Source: Anisakis pegreffii
Lineage: Eukaryota > Nematoda > Chromadorea > Rhabditida > Anisakidae
Direction of reading: 5' to 3'
Length of the DNA: 64,000 nt
Assembly (NCBI GenBank): GCA_035041965.1
Contig: JAPYMA010000216.1
Span: 186,001 to 250,000 of the forward strand
Shown: positions 24,128 through 41,800 of the stretch, one piece after another
How the letters are laid out: each line of letters opens with the position of its first letter
Numbering within the stretch: position 1 is the first letter of the stretch
The notes under the pieces: model-generated
Database searches by the model: none
What the model was told of the DNA's origin: nothing
Seen by the model: the letters and a program-made list of their open reading frames with translations, nothing else
Position numbers and translations under genes: made by a program

Positions 24128-25828
24128 CTACTCGAATCACCCACATCATTGAAGGAGCGCGACCGATTATTTCAATTTCTAGCTATCAATGAGTTCAAAA
24201 CGGGGATTTTGCGATGCGTAGATTCGGAACATAATAGCATCGATCAAAAATGGCATTAAATCCTACTGATCAGTGCACCCAGCAGCATTACTCATTGCAC
24301 ACAAATGCTTCACTTGCTCATAACGCGTGCATTATTTACACTGAATATTGCATGAAATGTCTCGTAGCAATTACTGCGATTGGATCGTCTTTATTTATAA
24401 ATACCATAAATTGGAGAGGTTTTATATTATCTCAGTGGTGGAAACCTTTCACATCTATGAATTGAATGTTTGGTTTGTAGGAAATGACGCAGCTTTGTAG
24501 CTGACAATGCAGTTGATTAGAACAGAACAGTAACGAATTAATCGCGCGTCATACTGCTGCTGATGCTGCTAGTGACATCCGTTGGATGGCATTTACACAA
24601 TGAATACCGAGAATGACAATATAATGACAATATCCATCCTTTTGTTATTTTATAAAAAATAGTTCGCTGGACTTTGTTCCCTTATCAAAGCTGCAAACAA
24701 TAACCTTGCATGAGATAAAGCTTATCGAACGTATGATTCAACGCATAGGTTGATCGTCAACTGCTTGAAGTCACGCCCGCAGACGATTTGTTCCATATAA
24801 GCAGAACTAATGTTTGTGACATCTATTTTTGGAGATATGAATTACTATTAAATGCGCGACACAGCACAATTGCTAAGTATCTTTTTTTAAAGTGTGCCAT
24901 ACGCGTCATCATACAGCTGACATTATGTCAGATTGGATCTTTTGATTTCAAATTTTTTTCATCGACTCCGCGGAGTATAAATACTCCTTGGAAATTTGCA
25001 ATATAGCGGTTGATGTGCATTCAATCAGTTGGTCAACACCTCAGCGATGAGGTGCTGACGTTTCTCACTCTGATCTCAGCCAACTTAGTGTCCCACTTGA
25101 TCAGTTACATACTGATGCCATAGGCTCGCACAACGTACGTTGAACTTTGTACGGCACAATTATTATCAGCATACAGAAGGAGTTTTGTCGAGTAACTGTT
25201 TCGTTGCATATCACATTGTACCGTTGAAAATGTCGCGTGATGCGATCGCAAATTTATACGATTTTAGCTTGAATTTTAAAAATTTTGAAATTCAGTTCAA
25301 GAAATGAATCCAACAAACGTAACTACCAAAATTTTTCCATCAACAAAAGCTTCTCCCGAATGCAGTACACATCAGCAACTTCTGTTCACGTCAACTCGTG
25401 AACATTCATCGAGCATTCGTAAGTGAACTTCGTTAATTAATGACTCTGAATGTACTGCTCTGCAATCCTCCTCATTACCTTAGTTCATTGCGCACATTGG
25501 CAGTACCGTTTGATTGCCAATTGCGAGCAACTGTAATTATGAGAATAATGGCGATAGTTGAATGAGTTTACGATTATTTTAACGAAAGTATTTGATCATT
25601 CGGATTCGAACAAAACTTCCGCATTTCGTAATGGGAAAGTTTTAATCGAAATCGAATGGTGAATGACTGTTATCTAATCTAAGCCAGGTTATGATTTGGC
25701 CTGTTCTGATTATCTAATAACGTGGTCCATGCCCATTTCATTCGAGTTGAATTCAAGTCATTTCAGATGTCACTGAAACAAGACATCAACCAAGAAATGC
25801 AACCGTACGAATCACAATACTCCTCACA

Positions 25829-25966
25829 ATGGTCTGTTTTTCCACACTGATGATCTCCGCTGCAGATGCGCGCATTTTTTACATCAGATCCAAAAACTCC
25901 GATAAATCGATCGCCGATTCTGCAGTTAACCCGACTGAATCGTCTTCGTCGACACGACCGTGCAAG
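25829..25966 (+). CDS. Possible first exon of a small secreted protein
   Basis: The frame is 46 codons from ATG (MVCFSTLMISAADARIFYI...) to a GT donor after AAG. The start is hydrophobic and an AxA-like cleavage site follows. A TTTCAG acceptor lies about 60 bases upstream and the frame is open back to it, so the true start may differ. No later exon was identified before 26.5 kb. The mature part is Ser-rich with one cysteine. Confidence 0.25.
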
Positions 25967-27148
25967 GTGAACATTTCATTTGATGGCCTCGAATCCTTTT
26001 GAATGAGTTTTATAAATCGAATTCGTGAATGTTCTCAGATCTTTGCAGTATTCTTGTCCATAGCGATAGCAATAGTGATAATAATACTATTATCGGCATT
26101 CTTATTAGCATCACATTATTATTGTCACTAATGATATTGCTAACAGATGACTAGGTTATAAATAGCTTGCTGCACGGTTTGTTGAAGTTCTGAGCAATTT
26201 GTTATGTTCTGAGGGTGCAATCGTTCTAAGATTCCGAGCAATTTCAACAATCGCAATCAACTTTTATGTGTCACTCGCCATACGCATAAAAATTCGTCGT
26301 CAAACTAATTGTATTTGCAACGGGATCAAATTCAACGAGAGTTCAAAAACTTGTGCATTGAATTACATTGTAACGAGATGATCATTATCGACACATTACG
26401 ACCCATAAATCCGTTAGCAACTCGTTCTTTCACGATAAGCATCCGATGACAGTTTCTACTATCGGTGAAGTGATATTGATTTATCGGTTGAGTGTTATTC
26501 AAGACTTCCAAAGAATTGAATTGAAAACTTAAGTAAGCTATTCGGACGTCATCAAGATGGTTTTCTTTTTATTTACACCATTAAATAGCACAGTGAAACC
26601 ACACAGAACTCATAAGGACAGATCGATGTTCACCTACGAGATAGAATTTTCAGATGAGAATTCAAAATACAAGCAAATTTATTATAGCAAGCAAAAGTCA
26701 GAAGATGAATTAGAAATTGGAACATGGAATCCAAAGGAAAATTTCATTGTTACAAGGAGTCATTGTGATATTCGCCGAAGCACGGACTTCATTCAATTTT
26801 CATGTATTCTTATAGTAGTAGTGCGATAGAAGTTCAATGAAAAGATACCGAAAAATCGAAATTATAAAATTTTGTTAAGCTCACAGTTATACACTTGAAG
26901 GGATTTAATGGAGAGGGATAATGAAAAGATAATGAAATTCTGTTTTGCAACAAAATGCTGAATCATTAGCTTAGCTGAACCCATCCAAAAGTTATGCTAG
27001 ACCTGCTCATCTAGCACAATCTGCAAACTGCTGCATTGTGCAGAAAATGATTATTAGGTTTATATTCGGATACTCATGAATATGCGATTAGTACCGTATT
27101 CGATCGCAACAAAATCCCATTGAATCTAGTTGCAATTTTCAGATCTAC
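25967..27148. other. Non-coding stretch with an imperfect AT-rich foldback
   Basis: An imperfect inverted repeat built on GTGATAATAAT and ATTATTATTGTCAC lies at about 26,065-26,135. A 90-residue plus-strand frame at 26557-26829 is charged but has no domain or splice support, and I do not call it a gene. Confidence 0.4.
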
Positions 27149-27370
27149 CTGAATCAACCGCTGCATGCGATCATGGATCGGGTTTGTGTCATCTGTCATG
27201 AGATGTTCTCGCACGAACGACCCAATATGCGAGCTGAATGTCGCTCGAACTGCTTCAGATCGGAGCATTTCCGTAAATGTCTGGATATGTTCCGACCTAA
27301 TCAAGAAGCTCAGGTTTTGCTTAAGGGTAGCAGTAGTTAGAGACATGTTATCTGTCAAACTGTCGACGTT
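27149..27370 (-). CDS. Orphan exon of unknown gene, or a gene remnant
   Basis: This is a 74-codon open segment bounded by a CAG acceptor and a CAG/GTAGAT donor on the minus strand, both in phase 0. The peptide is hydrophilic and reads like real protein, with helical stretches such as LIRSEHIQTFTEMLRSEAV and a later REHLMTDDTNPIHDRMQRL. I recognise no family and could not find joining exons on either side. It may be a remnant copy of a gene located elsewhere, or an exon of a gene with large introns. Confidence 0.35.
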
Positions 27371-30173
27371 CTGATGAGATGCGCAACGATGAACAATACA
27401 ATGGAATTGCTGACGTTTAAAATCAATCATTTTCTATGATATCGAAGAAATAACCCCACACAAACTGTCTCATGCTTTCCGTTAGAGCACTCTGGCACGA
27501 CACCGTAGCAGCACTAGTACACATCCAATACTATTGTGTTCTGTTCAAATCTAATCGTATGTAATTGAACTGAAGCATGTGATATGATTGGTCATCATCA
27601 GCGTCACATCACTCTTATCTGTCGATTCTAGTCAGTGGTTTGATTTCTATTCTTAATTCAACAACATTTTCGATGTACGATCATACTTGAATGTAATGAA
27701 TTATAGTGCAAAGAGCTTGCTTGAGTCGTTCTTTTGCGATCATGAATTAATGATGAAAGTTACGATGCCAATGTACGCAATTCCAGAATTCATTGCGCCA
27801 ACAAACGAACTGAATGAATGTGATTAATGTTCTATCGAAGTTCGACTCCACACACTCTAATCATAATTATAATTGAAGTGTTAAATCATCTGTCCTTTTT
27901 AGTTTCAGCAGTTATAACTCGAAAACAGCACTTATGTACGATATCGTTCATTGCATATCTGATATTTACTCATGCTTCTAATTACTTCATCTAACATTTG
28001 TTGCGAAATCGAACTTGAAAATTAATCCAACATCGAACATCAATTGCTAATCTGTATAATCATTGAAACCAACTGCAGAATTTCATTCTTGAATCGTTTT
28101 CGAATACATCAACGACTGCTAAAAAATAATCGGTGACGTTGTGGGTGGAAAAGAAATTTTTTTTTCTGAACAATAACGGATGCTGATAATGACTGGATAA
28201 TATCAAAAAGCAGTGACCTATTCCTCCGCGGTCAGGGGATGTCTCAGTGAGTTGTGTTGCACGAATGTTGATACTTGATCAATCAAATTGGTATATGTGT
28301 GCTTCACGTTACCTATTTGTGATTGCAACAAGAAAATGTTAGTTGAGCAACGATGTTGATCGATGTATTTGTGAATATCTTCATGATCTCACTGTCGTTT
28401 CATTCCAGACCATATCAATCATATCTCATTAACTATCTGTATTGTTTCATTTATGAATGTCACTATTTGAATTAGTTACCTATTGATTGCTTCGTATAAA
28501 TATTCGCTTGTTCCAATAAAAATTCGTGAATTTCGTTTATGAACACATTAACATTCTTATATTTAATCAAAAAATTGAACAATCTCAACGATTCGACACT
28601 GCCGTTTTGCAGTTAATCAAATGGATGGGTCAAAATTATGCAGTAGAATGACATGTGGAGATTTTTGAAAGCTTGACTGGAGAAAATTTGGGATTCGGTC
28701 AAAATATAGCGAGAAGCAAACAGATTTTACCGTAAACGCTCATTTTGAGCTGATCATTTTGTAATCATCGACAGTTTTTGTCTTTTCACAATAACTGCAA
28801 ACACAGAGTAAACGATCTGTTTGACACTGATCCATGAAAGGATGATAGAAATTCTCTGGTCATTCATCATACACTCGGAATGTTCGTTTTTTTGGACTCC
28901 GAAAAAAAAACATTTCGAGTTCAAGATGGACTTAAATGTAAATTTCCAGTTAATAACTTTACATAATGCGGTTTTGTTATTCAGTTTCAGTTGAAATTCC
29001 AGCTGAACCCTTCACTGGCATTGTATAAGCATATTGTGACGGTGAGAGGTGCTATCTCATAGGAAGTGTACGTATTATTCAACTTCTCGAATTGCAAGCT
29101 GTGTAGTTTCTCATAACTGATGACAGCTCTGATCAGATTCAAAAGCATCGACACTTTAAGCATAAACATATGGAAACATGCAATCCGCTTCGAATTTTCA
29201 AAACGATTTCGAGGATAGAGATGAATCGTTCTTGAGAAAGCCATCTATCTTTAATCAGTATCATGTAGACCGTTCTTGTAACTAAATTTGTTTGTTTCAC
29301 GTGGCCAATATATGAAAACATGCCATCATCGACTAAACTTTGAACACGACACTCATCCTTGAGCATATCCATCACAATACGGAAAAATCAGCTTCACTAT
29401 GAGCATTACGATCGCTCTTTCAGAGAATATCTCCCACTACATTACTGTTATTATATTTGTTATTAAAAGGAAGTTCACTCGTGCAACTGAGATTTCTTGC
29501 TTATGAAAGTGCTTGTCACGGATGTTTGACAGCTTATGCGTTATCTCCTCATTTCCGCAGAAAATTCTGATCATGTTCAGTGGAAATCCTCAATTCAGCT
29601 GAAAAAATGGTACGTATCACATGGATTGCACCGTATGTGAGTGAGCATATGAAGAGCACTCATCTGAGAGGCAGCAGTTACATTGTTGTGGCGAAAAGCC
29701 GATCGTGGTTTTTTTGGAGAATGTGCAGAGAAAATTATAAATGTATCAGAATAATAATAATGCAACAGATTAATCGCATAGTTTTTATCACGGAAAATAT
29801 CAGTTTATCATGAGCAATCTGTTTTTGTCTTGTTTGACCGAATTTTTGAAATATATACGGATCTGATAATCTGCGATCTGCATGATCTGTGTGCCGACAT
29901 TTGTGCAGATTTTATTTCTTTGACGCTGAAATTTCAAAGTATCAAATTGTTTTCATTATCTTTTTTTAGACAGTTGCTTGATTTTGTAGTGTGAAAATTG
30001 CGTGTTTGTTCCAACTCTGAAGTATGAATCAATTTTATTGTTCAACTCCTTGAGGAATGAGTGTTTTTATGCGGAATGTTATCGTTATTGCATTACTAAA
30101 TCGACCGCGAATGAGATTTTTGTATGATTTGTTTCATAGAGTTGTACTCCACGAGAAACTACGATTCATTTTT
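27371..30173. other. Upstream flank of cullin-2
   Basis: No recognised gene. The minus-strand frames at 28.99-29.38 kb show no motif or consistent splice sites. The region presumably contains the promoter of the cullin-2 gene, but no defined element is visible. Confidence 0.4.
28873..28920. repeat. Imperfect T-run/A-run hairpin
   Basis: ACTCGGAATGTTCG plus a T run at 28873-28893 pairs with an A run plus CATTTCGAGT at 28902-28920. There is one G-U position and a two-base bulge. Much of the stem is homopolymer, so chance is a real possibility. Confidence 0.5.
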
Positions 30174-30191
30174 CAGGTCGGCCCGGACACA
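30174..30191 (+). promoter_or_regulatory. Probable trans-splice acceptor of cullin-2
   Basis: CATTTTTCAG ends at 30176 and the ATG is at 30192, leaving a 15-base leader. The frame upstream is not needed by the cullin family alignment, which begins right after this ATG. This fits spliced-leader addition. Confidence 0.55.
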
Positions 30192-36141
<5,950 letters not shown>

Positions 36142-37682
36142 TCGTGCTTATCAGCCATTTTTTGCAGTATTGTTGTCGTGCATCGTCATCATCATCGAAC
36201 AAAGCAAAAACATCCCCGAAAAAAAAGAAACCATTCAATTTATATCTTCCTACCCGTTCTGCTCATTTGCTCATTATCATATTTACTTTGTGTATTTTCG
36301 TTTTCATTACACATTTTCATTGACGAGTTTTATCTGCTCTTCAGATTCTTCGTAAACGTTTTTTTTTTTTGTGATTTTTGTGATTGTTCAATTTTTGCGC
36401 GGCTGTTGATAGAGGAACAATGAGAAGTTATCACATTGTCAAACTGATATCATTGCTACCCCATCGAAAGTCGACGGAAACGCTCAGTTGTCTTGGATTT
36501 GTTCAGTGAAAAAGAAACTTCTTAGTTTTGAGAACAAATATTACCTCGTTGAATTGATGATAGATTATCAAGGCGCTCATGCGTTCGGTATGATGAGATT
36601 CGTTTGAAGCACTTCATAGGTATGCTTAGAAACGCTCAGACTATCTTGACTTAGTTCTTGACAATCGTTCCACTACTTACAGCCGTCCTCAATCTTTCAT
36701 GATATTAAACTTTGCTGCCTGCCATTACATAATATTCGTTTGTTCTTCTTTTTTTGGCTCTCTCTGATGGACTCTACAAAATTGCTGTTGAGAAGGATTT
36801 AGGTTTTTTATCTCTTTTGTTTTTGTTCCATTCTCTTTTGGTATCTTTTATTTAACCTATTCAACAACTTAGACGGGTTATTTTTAAGGAGGAAGGGGGA
36901 AGGGGATGGAGGTAAATTTATGGTTGATTGGCGTCGAATTCAGTCTATGGTGGGGAACTTATCAACTCCGGATTGAATGTTAGTATTGAAAAACGATGCA
37001 TTTTTGAAGTTTAACATGAAATAGCCAACTGATGAAACAAGATGTTCGCAGTAAGTTCATTAAATTCTATGAAAGTTATCACTATGATTCGATTTTTTTC
37101 TTATCGAATCGTTACGTTCATGATTTTCATATTCCGTAGCATTCTTACTTTTTGTTTAATAACAATTTATTGTGTTCACGTTGGGCAGCTTCATTATGCG
37201 CATTGTTTGTATAGTTGCTGTAATGAAACTGTTTAAATATTCTGTTTGTTTTTTTTAAAGATTTTTTGATGATTTCAAGCGGAAGAACCATTCAAATGAG
37301 CTAAAACTTGTCAAGTTATGGTCACTTGCCGACTTCTGACCTCATCCTCACTATTCAAAGAGTTGATGATCGGTTGGGCATGCTTGCAGATCTAAGGGCA
37401 CTCTCTATTGTGGAATCAGCACAACGGTAGTGACCATCAGTGAATTTGTCATTCGAGTAAATGGGTCATTTTATAAAGTTGGCGAATGCACCAAATTCAT
37501 CATTATGTCATTCATTTATGTACGAATCACTCTTGACTGAGCTTTTGTCTCGTTGAAATCGCTTATTTTATTCATGTTTGAATAATCGAAAGCGTCTCAT
37601 TTGTATCTGCAACTGAAGATGAATTGCAATTGTCATTGTTATTGTTGTTTCGGTGATAGTGTAATGTATACAAATGATATTT
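36142..37682 (+). other. Presumed 3' UTR of cullin-2
   Basis: T-rich on the plus strand, like the introns of the gene, with no coding exon. A purine-rich G-run patch lies at 36,886-36,914. A canonical poly(A) signal follows at its end, implying a 3' UTR of about 1.5 kb. Confidence 0.5.
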
Positions 37683-37688
37683 AATAAA
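37683..37688 (+). terminator. Poly(A) signal AATAAA, probably for cullin-2
   Basis: A canonical hexamer in a T/G-rich setting, on the coding strand of the upstream gene and before the convergent minus-strand gene. An earlier variant signal cannot be excluded. Confidence 0.5.
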
Positions 37689-38806
37689 ATTATGGTTTGA
37701 ATTGTTCCGATATTCGACAGCTCAGTAGAGCCTCACATAAAACTTATTATTTGCCTAGATGAATATCTCAAATGTTTATGTTCCGAATACAGTCCCTGAT
37801 AAACGCATACTAAGCGATCCACATCGAACATCGTTTATAAACTGTCAATTTGCTCAGGTTCACTCAAAAACGCAATATTTTTCGAGATCATCGGATGGAT
37901 AGAGCTGTCTGATATCAGAAAAGAATGGATTGAGCTTTCGAACTGCTCCAGAGATAAGGCTCAATTTCTAAAGATGTTAAATAGCTGAGCAATTTTACTC
38001 TATCACCAAATACTGTATCGGATCACGAAGTATTATCAATTTTAAGGCATCCATCCGTATGCCCACTCAGCATCCATCGAAAACTGCATAATACTTCAGC
38101 AAAGTTCTCATATCACTTCGTATCGTTCTCAAATGTAGTATCGTACTTCGACTAGTTATTCGTTACTTCTGGATGGAAGGAATTCCAAAAAGAAAATTTT
38201 TGCAAGTTGATCATAGAGAAGATCACAAAGTCGGTCATGAAGCGTGTGACTGATCACATTTTGTAAATCGCAAAAGCAAGGCAACCAATGATCAATAACG
38301 TTGGAATCTTTATTAACTTGTCGATAATCGATATTGTTCAAAGCAGAATTGATAAATTACAGTCGTTTATCATTAACACATTTGAGTTGTGATGAAACGA
38401 ATGGTTACCGAATTCGTTCGAAATATTAAACGAATGAAACGAACAAGTTTGATGAAATTCATAATGCAACAGTATTCTATCGCCTTGTCAATCTATCTGT
38501 TTGGTGGAAATGACAAATACACTGAATCCGTTATTTTAGGTTTCTGAACCTGAAAATATCATCACTTTCAAGTTTTACTCATCGAATGATCGACGAGCAC
38601 AAACAACTGCTTTAGAAGTTCCATTCAACTCGAGAAACAATTAACCAATATGAACACTGCTAATTCATATGCGATGCACTGACTGTTAGTATCGTGTACA
38701 TAGTTTTTGTGAGTTCCATTTGAATGGCAATCAAAGTGATATTGGTTCAGTGATATTGTCGCTTTTTGACCGCATACAGCTAACTCTGAATTGAGACGTG
38801 TCCTTT
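37689..38806. other. Convergent intergenic region and phosphatase 3' UTR
   Basis: Between the ends of cullin-2 (plus) and the phosphatase gene (minus) I see no gene. A minus-strand AATAAA (TTTATT at 38309-38314) would give the phosphatase mRNA a 3' UTR of about 500 bases. Confidence 0.5.
38309..38314 (-). terminator. Poly(A) signal, probably for the phosphatase gene
   Basis: TTTATT on the plus strand reads AATAAA on the minus strand, about 490 bases after the TAA at 38807. It is the first such hexamer I noticed downstream of the stop. Confidence 0.45.
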
Positions 38807-41800
38807 TTAGCATCTACTCAGATCGCTCGCTAACACTAAATCAGACTCGTAACTAACCCCAACAAAGAAATCTTCATCTTTCATATCTTCTGGAGATTGA
38901 TCAATATCTAAATCCTTTTGATTCTGAAACATGCGAATGAATGAGTTGCATAGTGAAGCAAGTTTGCAATTCACAGCTATCTTCCCTTTTATGACAGATC
39001 AATTACAATTGTTCTCACTCAATCTATGGTCATCAATAGCACGTGTGAGGGAATACATCCGAAATTGCTACAACAACTCAACCAATTAATTAATAAAATG
39101 AATAAATATACTAGAAACTGAAACGACTACAAATCGCACCTTAGAAATAACTTCTTGTTGGCATTTCTTTTGATTAACATCAAACTGAGCCATGTCCTGT
39201 GCAATATAATCAGAATCGCATGCGTGTGTTAGGTGAAGGACATCGATGCCAATGAATCCTTGTTCCTCCTGACAGGATTGTTGCGTTGAAGGGTTTTGCT
39301 GTTGTTTTGAAACGATTTCCGAAGATTGTTTATTCGATTGTGACGTTGATTTCTTCGACTGGTCAATATCCGATTGTCGATCTTGACTTGTCGCACATGA
39401 TGCTAGCGCAGCATCGGTGTCAGTTCCTGTCGTCGAATCGGCGTATTCATCCAAATAACTACGACTTTTCCTCGGTCCTGGTGCGTGATGTTCTTCATAG
39501 AAATCATTACTTTCATATTCAAATGGACTTCGCATTTCGTCAGACCCTGAACTTTGCGCATCCTCTTTCCTCAAATCCTTCGTAGCGCATGCTGAGTCAT
39601 CCTTAGCGTTTGCTTGTGACGTTTTTACTTCGAACATATACTTCTCTTCTGCATCGACAGTCTCGTTTTTGGACGGTTTGGATGTGTTTTGCTTTGATTG
39701 CTTTGATTTATCTGTCTTGGGTCGTTCTGGTGAGTCTTTTCTTGTTTCTTTTCTCAACATTTTACCGGGAAGAGAGTCTTTCAAATGTTTGCTGAAATCT
39801 TTCGATGGGTTCTTTTTCGGGGATGATTGAGCGAAGTAGCCCTCGTCTGAAAAATTCTCTAAGTCTGCCAACGACTGCTGACATTCTTCTTTCGAGAACG
39901 ACTTCACGTCTGCTCTCGGTGGTGTGTGCGCTTCTTCTTTTGGAGGTCGTTTGGTGGGGGTGTTGTTGTTCTCCTTTGGACGCTTTTGATCTGACGTTAC
40001 TTTAGCATCCTCGACGTGATTATCCTCGTTCGCAATCATCAATGCATCTTTTAATCGTACATCTGACCGTAGTTCGGGGCCGTTGACACTCTTTGCTGGT
40101 TGCTTCAATAAAGCAGCACTCGCCTTTTGTTTCTTTGCATCTGTTGTTTTTTGCGTTTTGTGTTCCGCTTTCCGCGGCACATCCGATGTTTTTTTACATG
40201 GTTTCTTCGTTGCGGTTGGTTTTTCTGCAGGTTTTGCTGTAGATCCTTCTGCACCACCAGCACTAGCAGAGGACGTAGTTTTTTGTTTTGATTTCGCCTC
40301 AACATCCATCTCATTGGGTCGAGCATCGATTTTGGCCTCAGTGTTGAGCGCTTCATCAGACGATCCCTTTGAGGTGCCTCGCCCTTCTACCAAGTCATTC
40401 TTATTGGTGATTTTTTTCATCGCCTTTAAGATCTTTTCCGATTGTTGCTGCTTCTCACGGTTCTATAAAAACATCCTTCATTAACCACATCTTCGTTGCT
40501 GATATGAACCGAGTGAGGAAGACATCAGTCAATTCGTAATGAATGTTTTGAATGCATTCGTATCATCTTATTATAAGTGCAATGTAAAGGAGGAATTTTG
40601 AAAGATTTCAAAAATGAATTTGTAACAAAATGTTAATTTGTTGCAAATTGCAGATATCACTGAAATGAGACATTTTAGGGGTGAGACGTTGATATGAGAT
40701 TGATGATCGCTTCTCTAAAATTGCTGAATGTATTGGAATCTGATTCGTTACAGTTTTGTGGATATGTATAATTCCAGTTGTCGTGTAGGTATTATTAGCA
40801 TGATTAGAATCTGTAAAGAATGAGTGGTAATTGATATACTTTTGCCTGAGAATGTTTCGATTTTGATTTCTTTTTTGCTCGTACCAGCAATTCTCGATCA
40901 AGAACGATTCGTCGAGTTGGCTTAGGCCATTCAATTGGCACCCCTCCGGTCTTACGCTTGAAACGAGCCTCATAGTCTTTACAGAATTCTGAAAAGCGAC
41001 GGATAAACATAGAATTATTGCTGAAGATTATGTATCTGCGAAAGGCGCAATTGATGCCTCATATTTTACAAATGTTGACAAATTTTTGTACATATTAAAC
41101 GATTAAAATATCGAAATCAGATCAAATCAACTCATAATGGAATTGAGTTTGTAATGTTCACTTGAATTGTTCGATAATAGCTTTGAAAATAATATTTTCA
41201 ATTTCGCGCCAGGTTAACGCTGAGTCAAGCAGAGTTATAGTGCAAGGTCCTCATAGGGAGAGGAGGGGGGAGGGGAAACTACTCTTTTTTGGGTAATTGG
41301 ATGGTGTCAGAGAGGGTAATAGGAGAAATCTGGAGTTCTGATGTTATGCGTGGAAATAGTAAATTCTTGTAGTGTGAGGGAAGCGGAGAGAAGAGGGGGA
41401 AGGGGGGGGGAGAGAGAGAGAGAGGTAATAGCGGCTTGCTAGATCATTAAAAATGATGATGAGGCACCGGAGCGTTTGGACCACTGGTTATAATGGTACT
41501 TCAGGTATTGCTCAGTTGTTCGGCATATAAGCTGTTAGATAGCCAACTGACTGGACACAGATGCGGGATCGACGGTGCCTCGGTTGATAAGTCGTTGTAT
41601 TGTTGCATAATAAATGAATAAGAATTGATCGAAAGTTTGCACTGCACCAGCACGTTGTGAACGTAATTCCCATAGTAACGATTCCACTGAGCGATCCTTA
41701 CCAGCTCGGAGACATCTCAAAAAAAAAAAGACAACTTTCATTGCGAAGAAATTCACTGATAAACTAACTGCTTACAACCGCTATTCATCACATTCAGTCT

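Larger units (their letters stand above)
14947..25828. other. Gene-poor region with foldbacks and short dispersed repeats
   Basis: About 11 kb in which I find no convincing multi-exon gene. A frame at 22,160-22,318 (starts MEMDQSDAYLEDTLAKF) follows a pyrimidine-AG and could be an isolated exon, but nothing joins it. A CT-rich stretch lies near 23,520-23,550. The repeats inside are listed separately. Parts could be introns of genes whose exons I cannot recognise. Confidence 0.4.

Noticed and set aside
26557..26829. 90-residue plus-strand frame
   Set aside because: It is charged and continuous, but has no signal peptide, domain, acceptor or conserved motif. Chance is adequate in this base composition.
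27165..27374. Plus-strand frame of 69 residues
   Set aside because: It is antisense to the better supported minus-strand exon at 27149-27370.
39286..40484. Several plus-strand frames of 60-130 residues
   Set aside because: They are antisense shadows of the 441-codon Lys/Ser-rich phosphatase tail exon.
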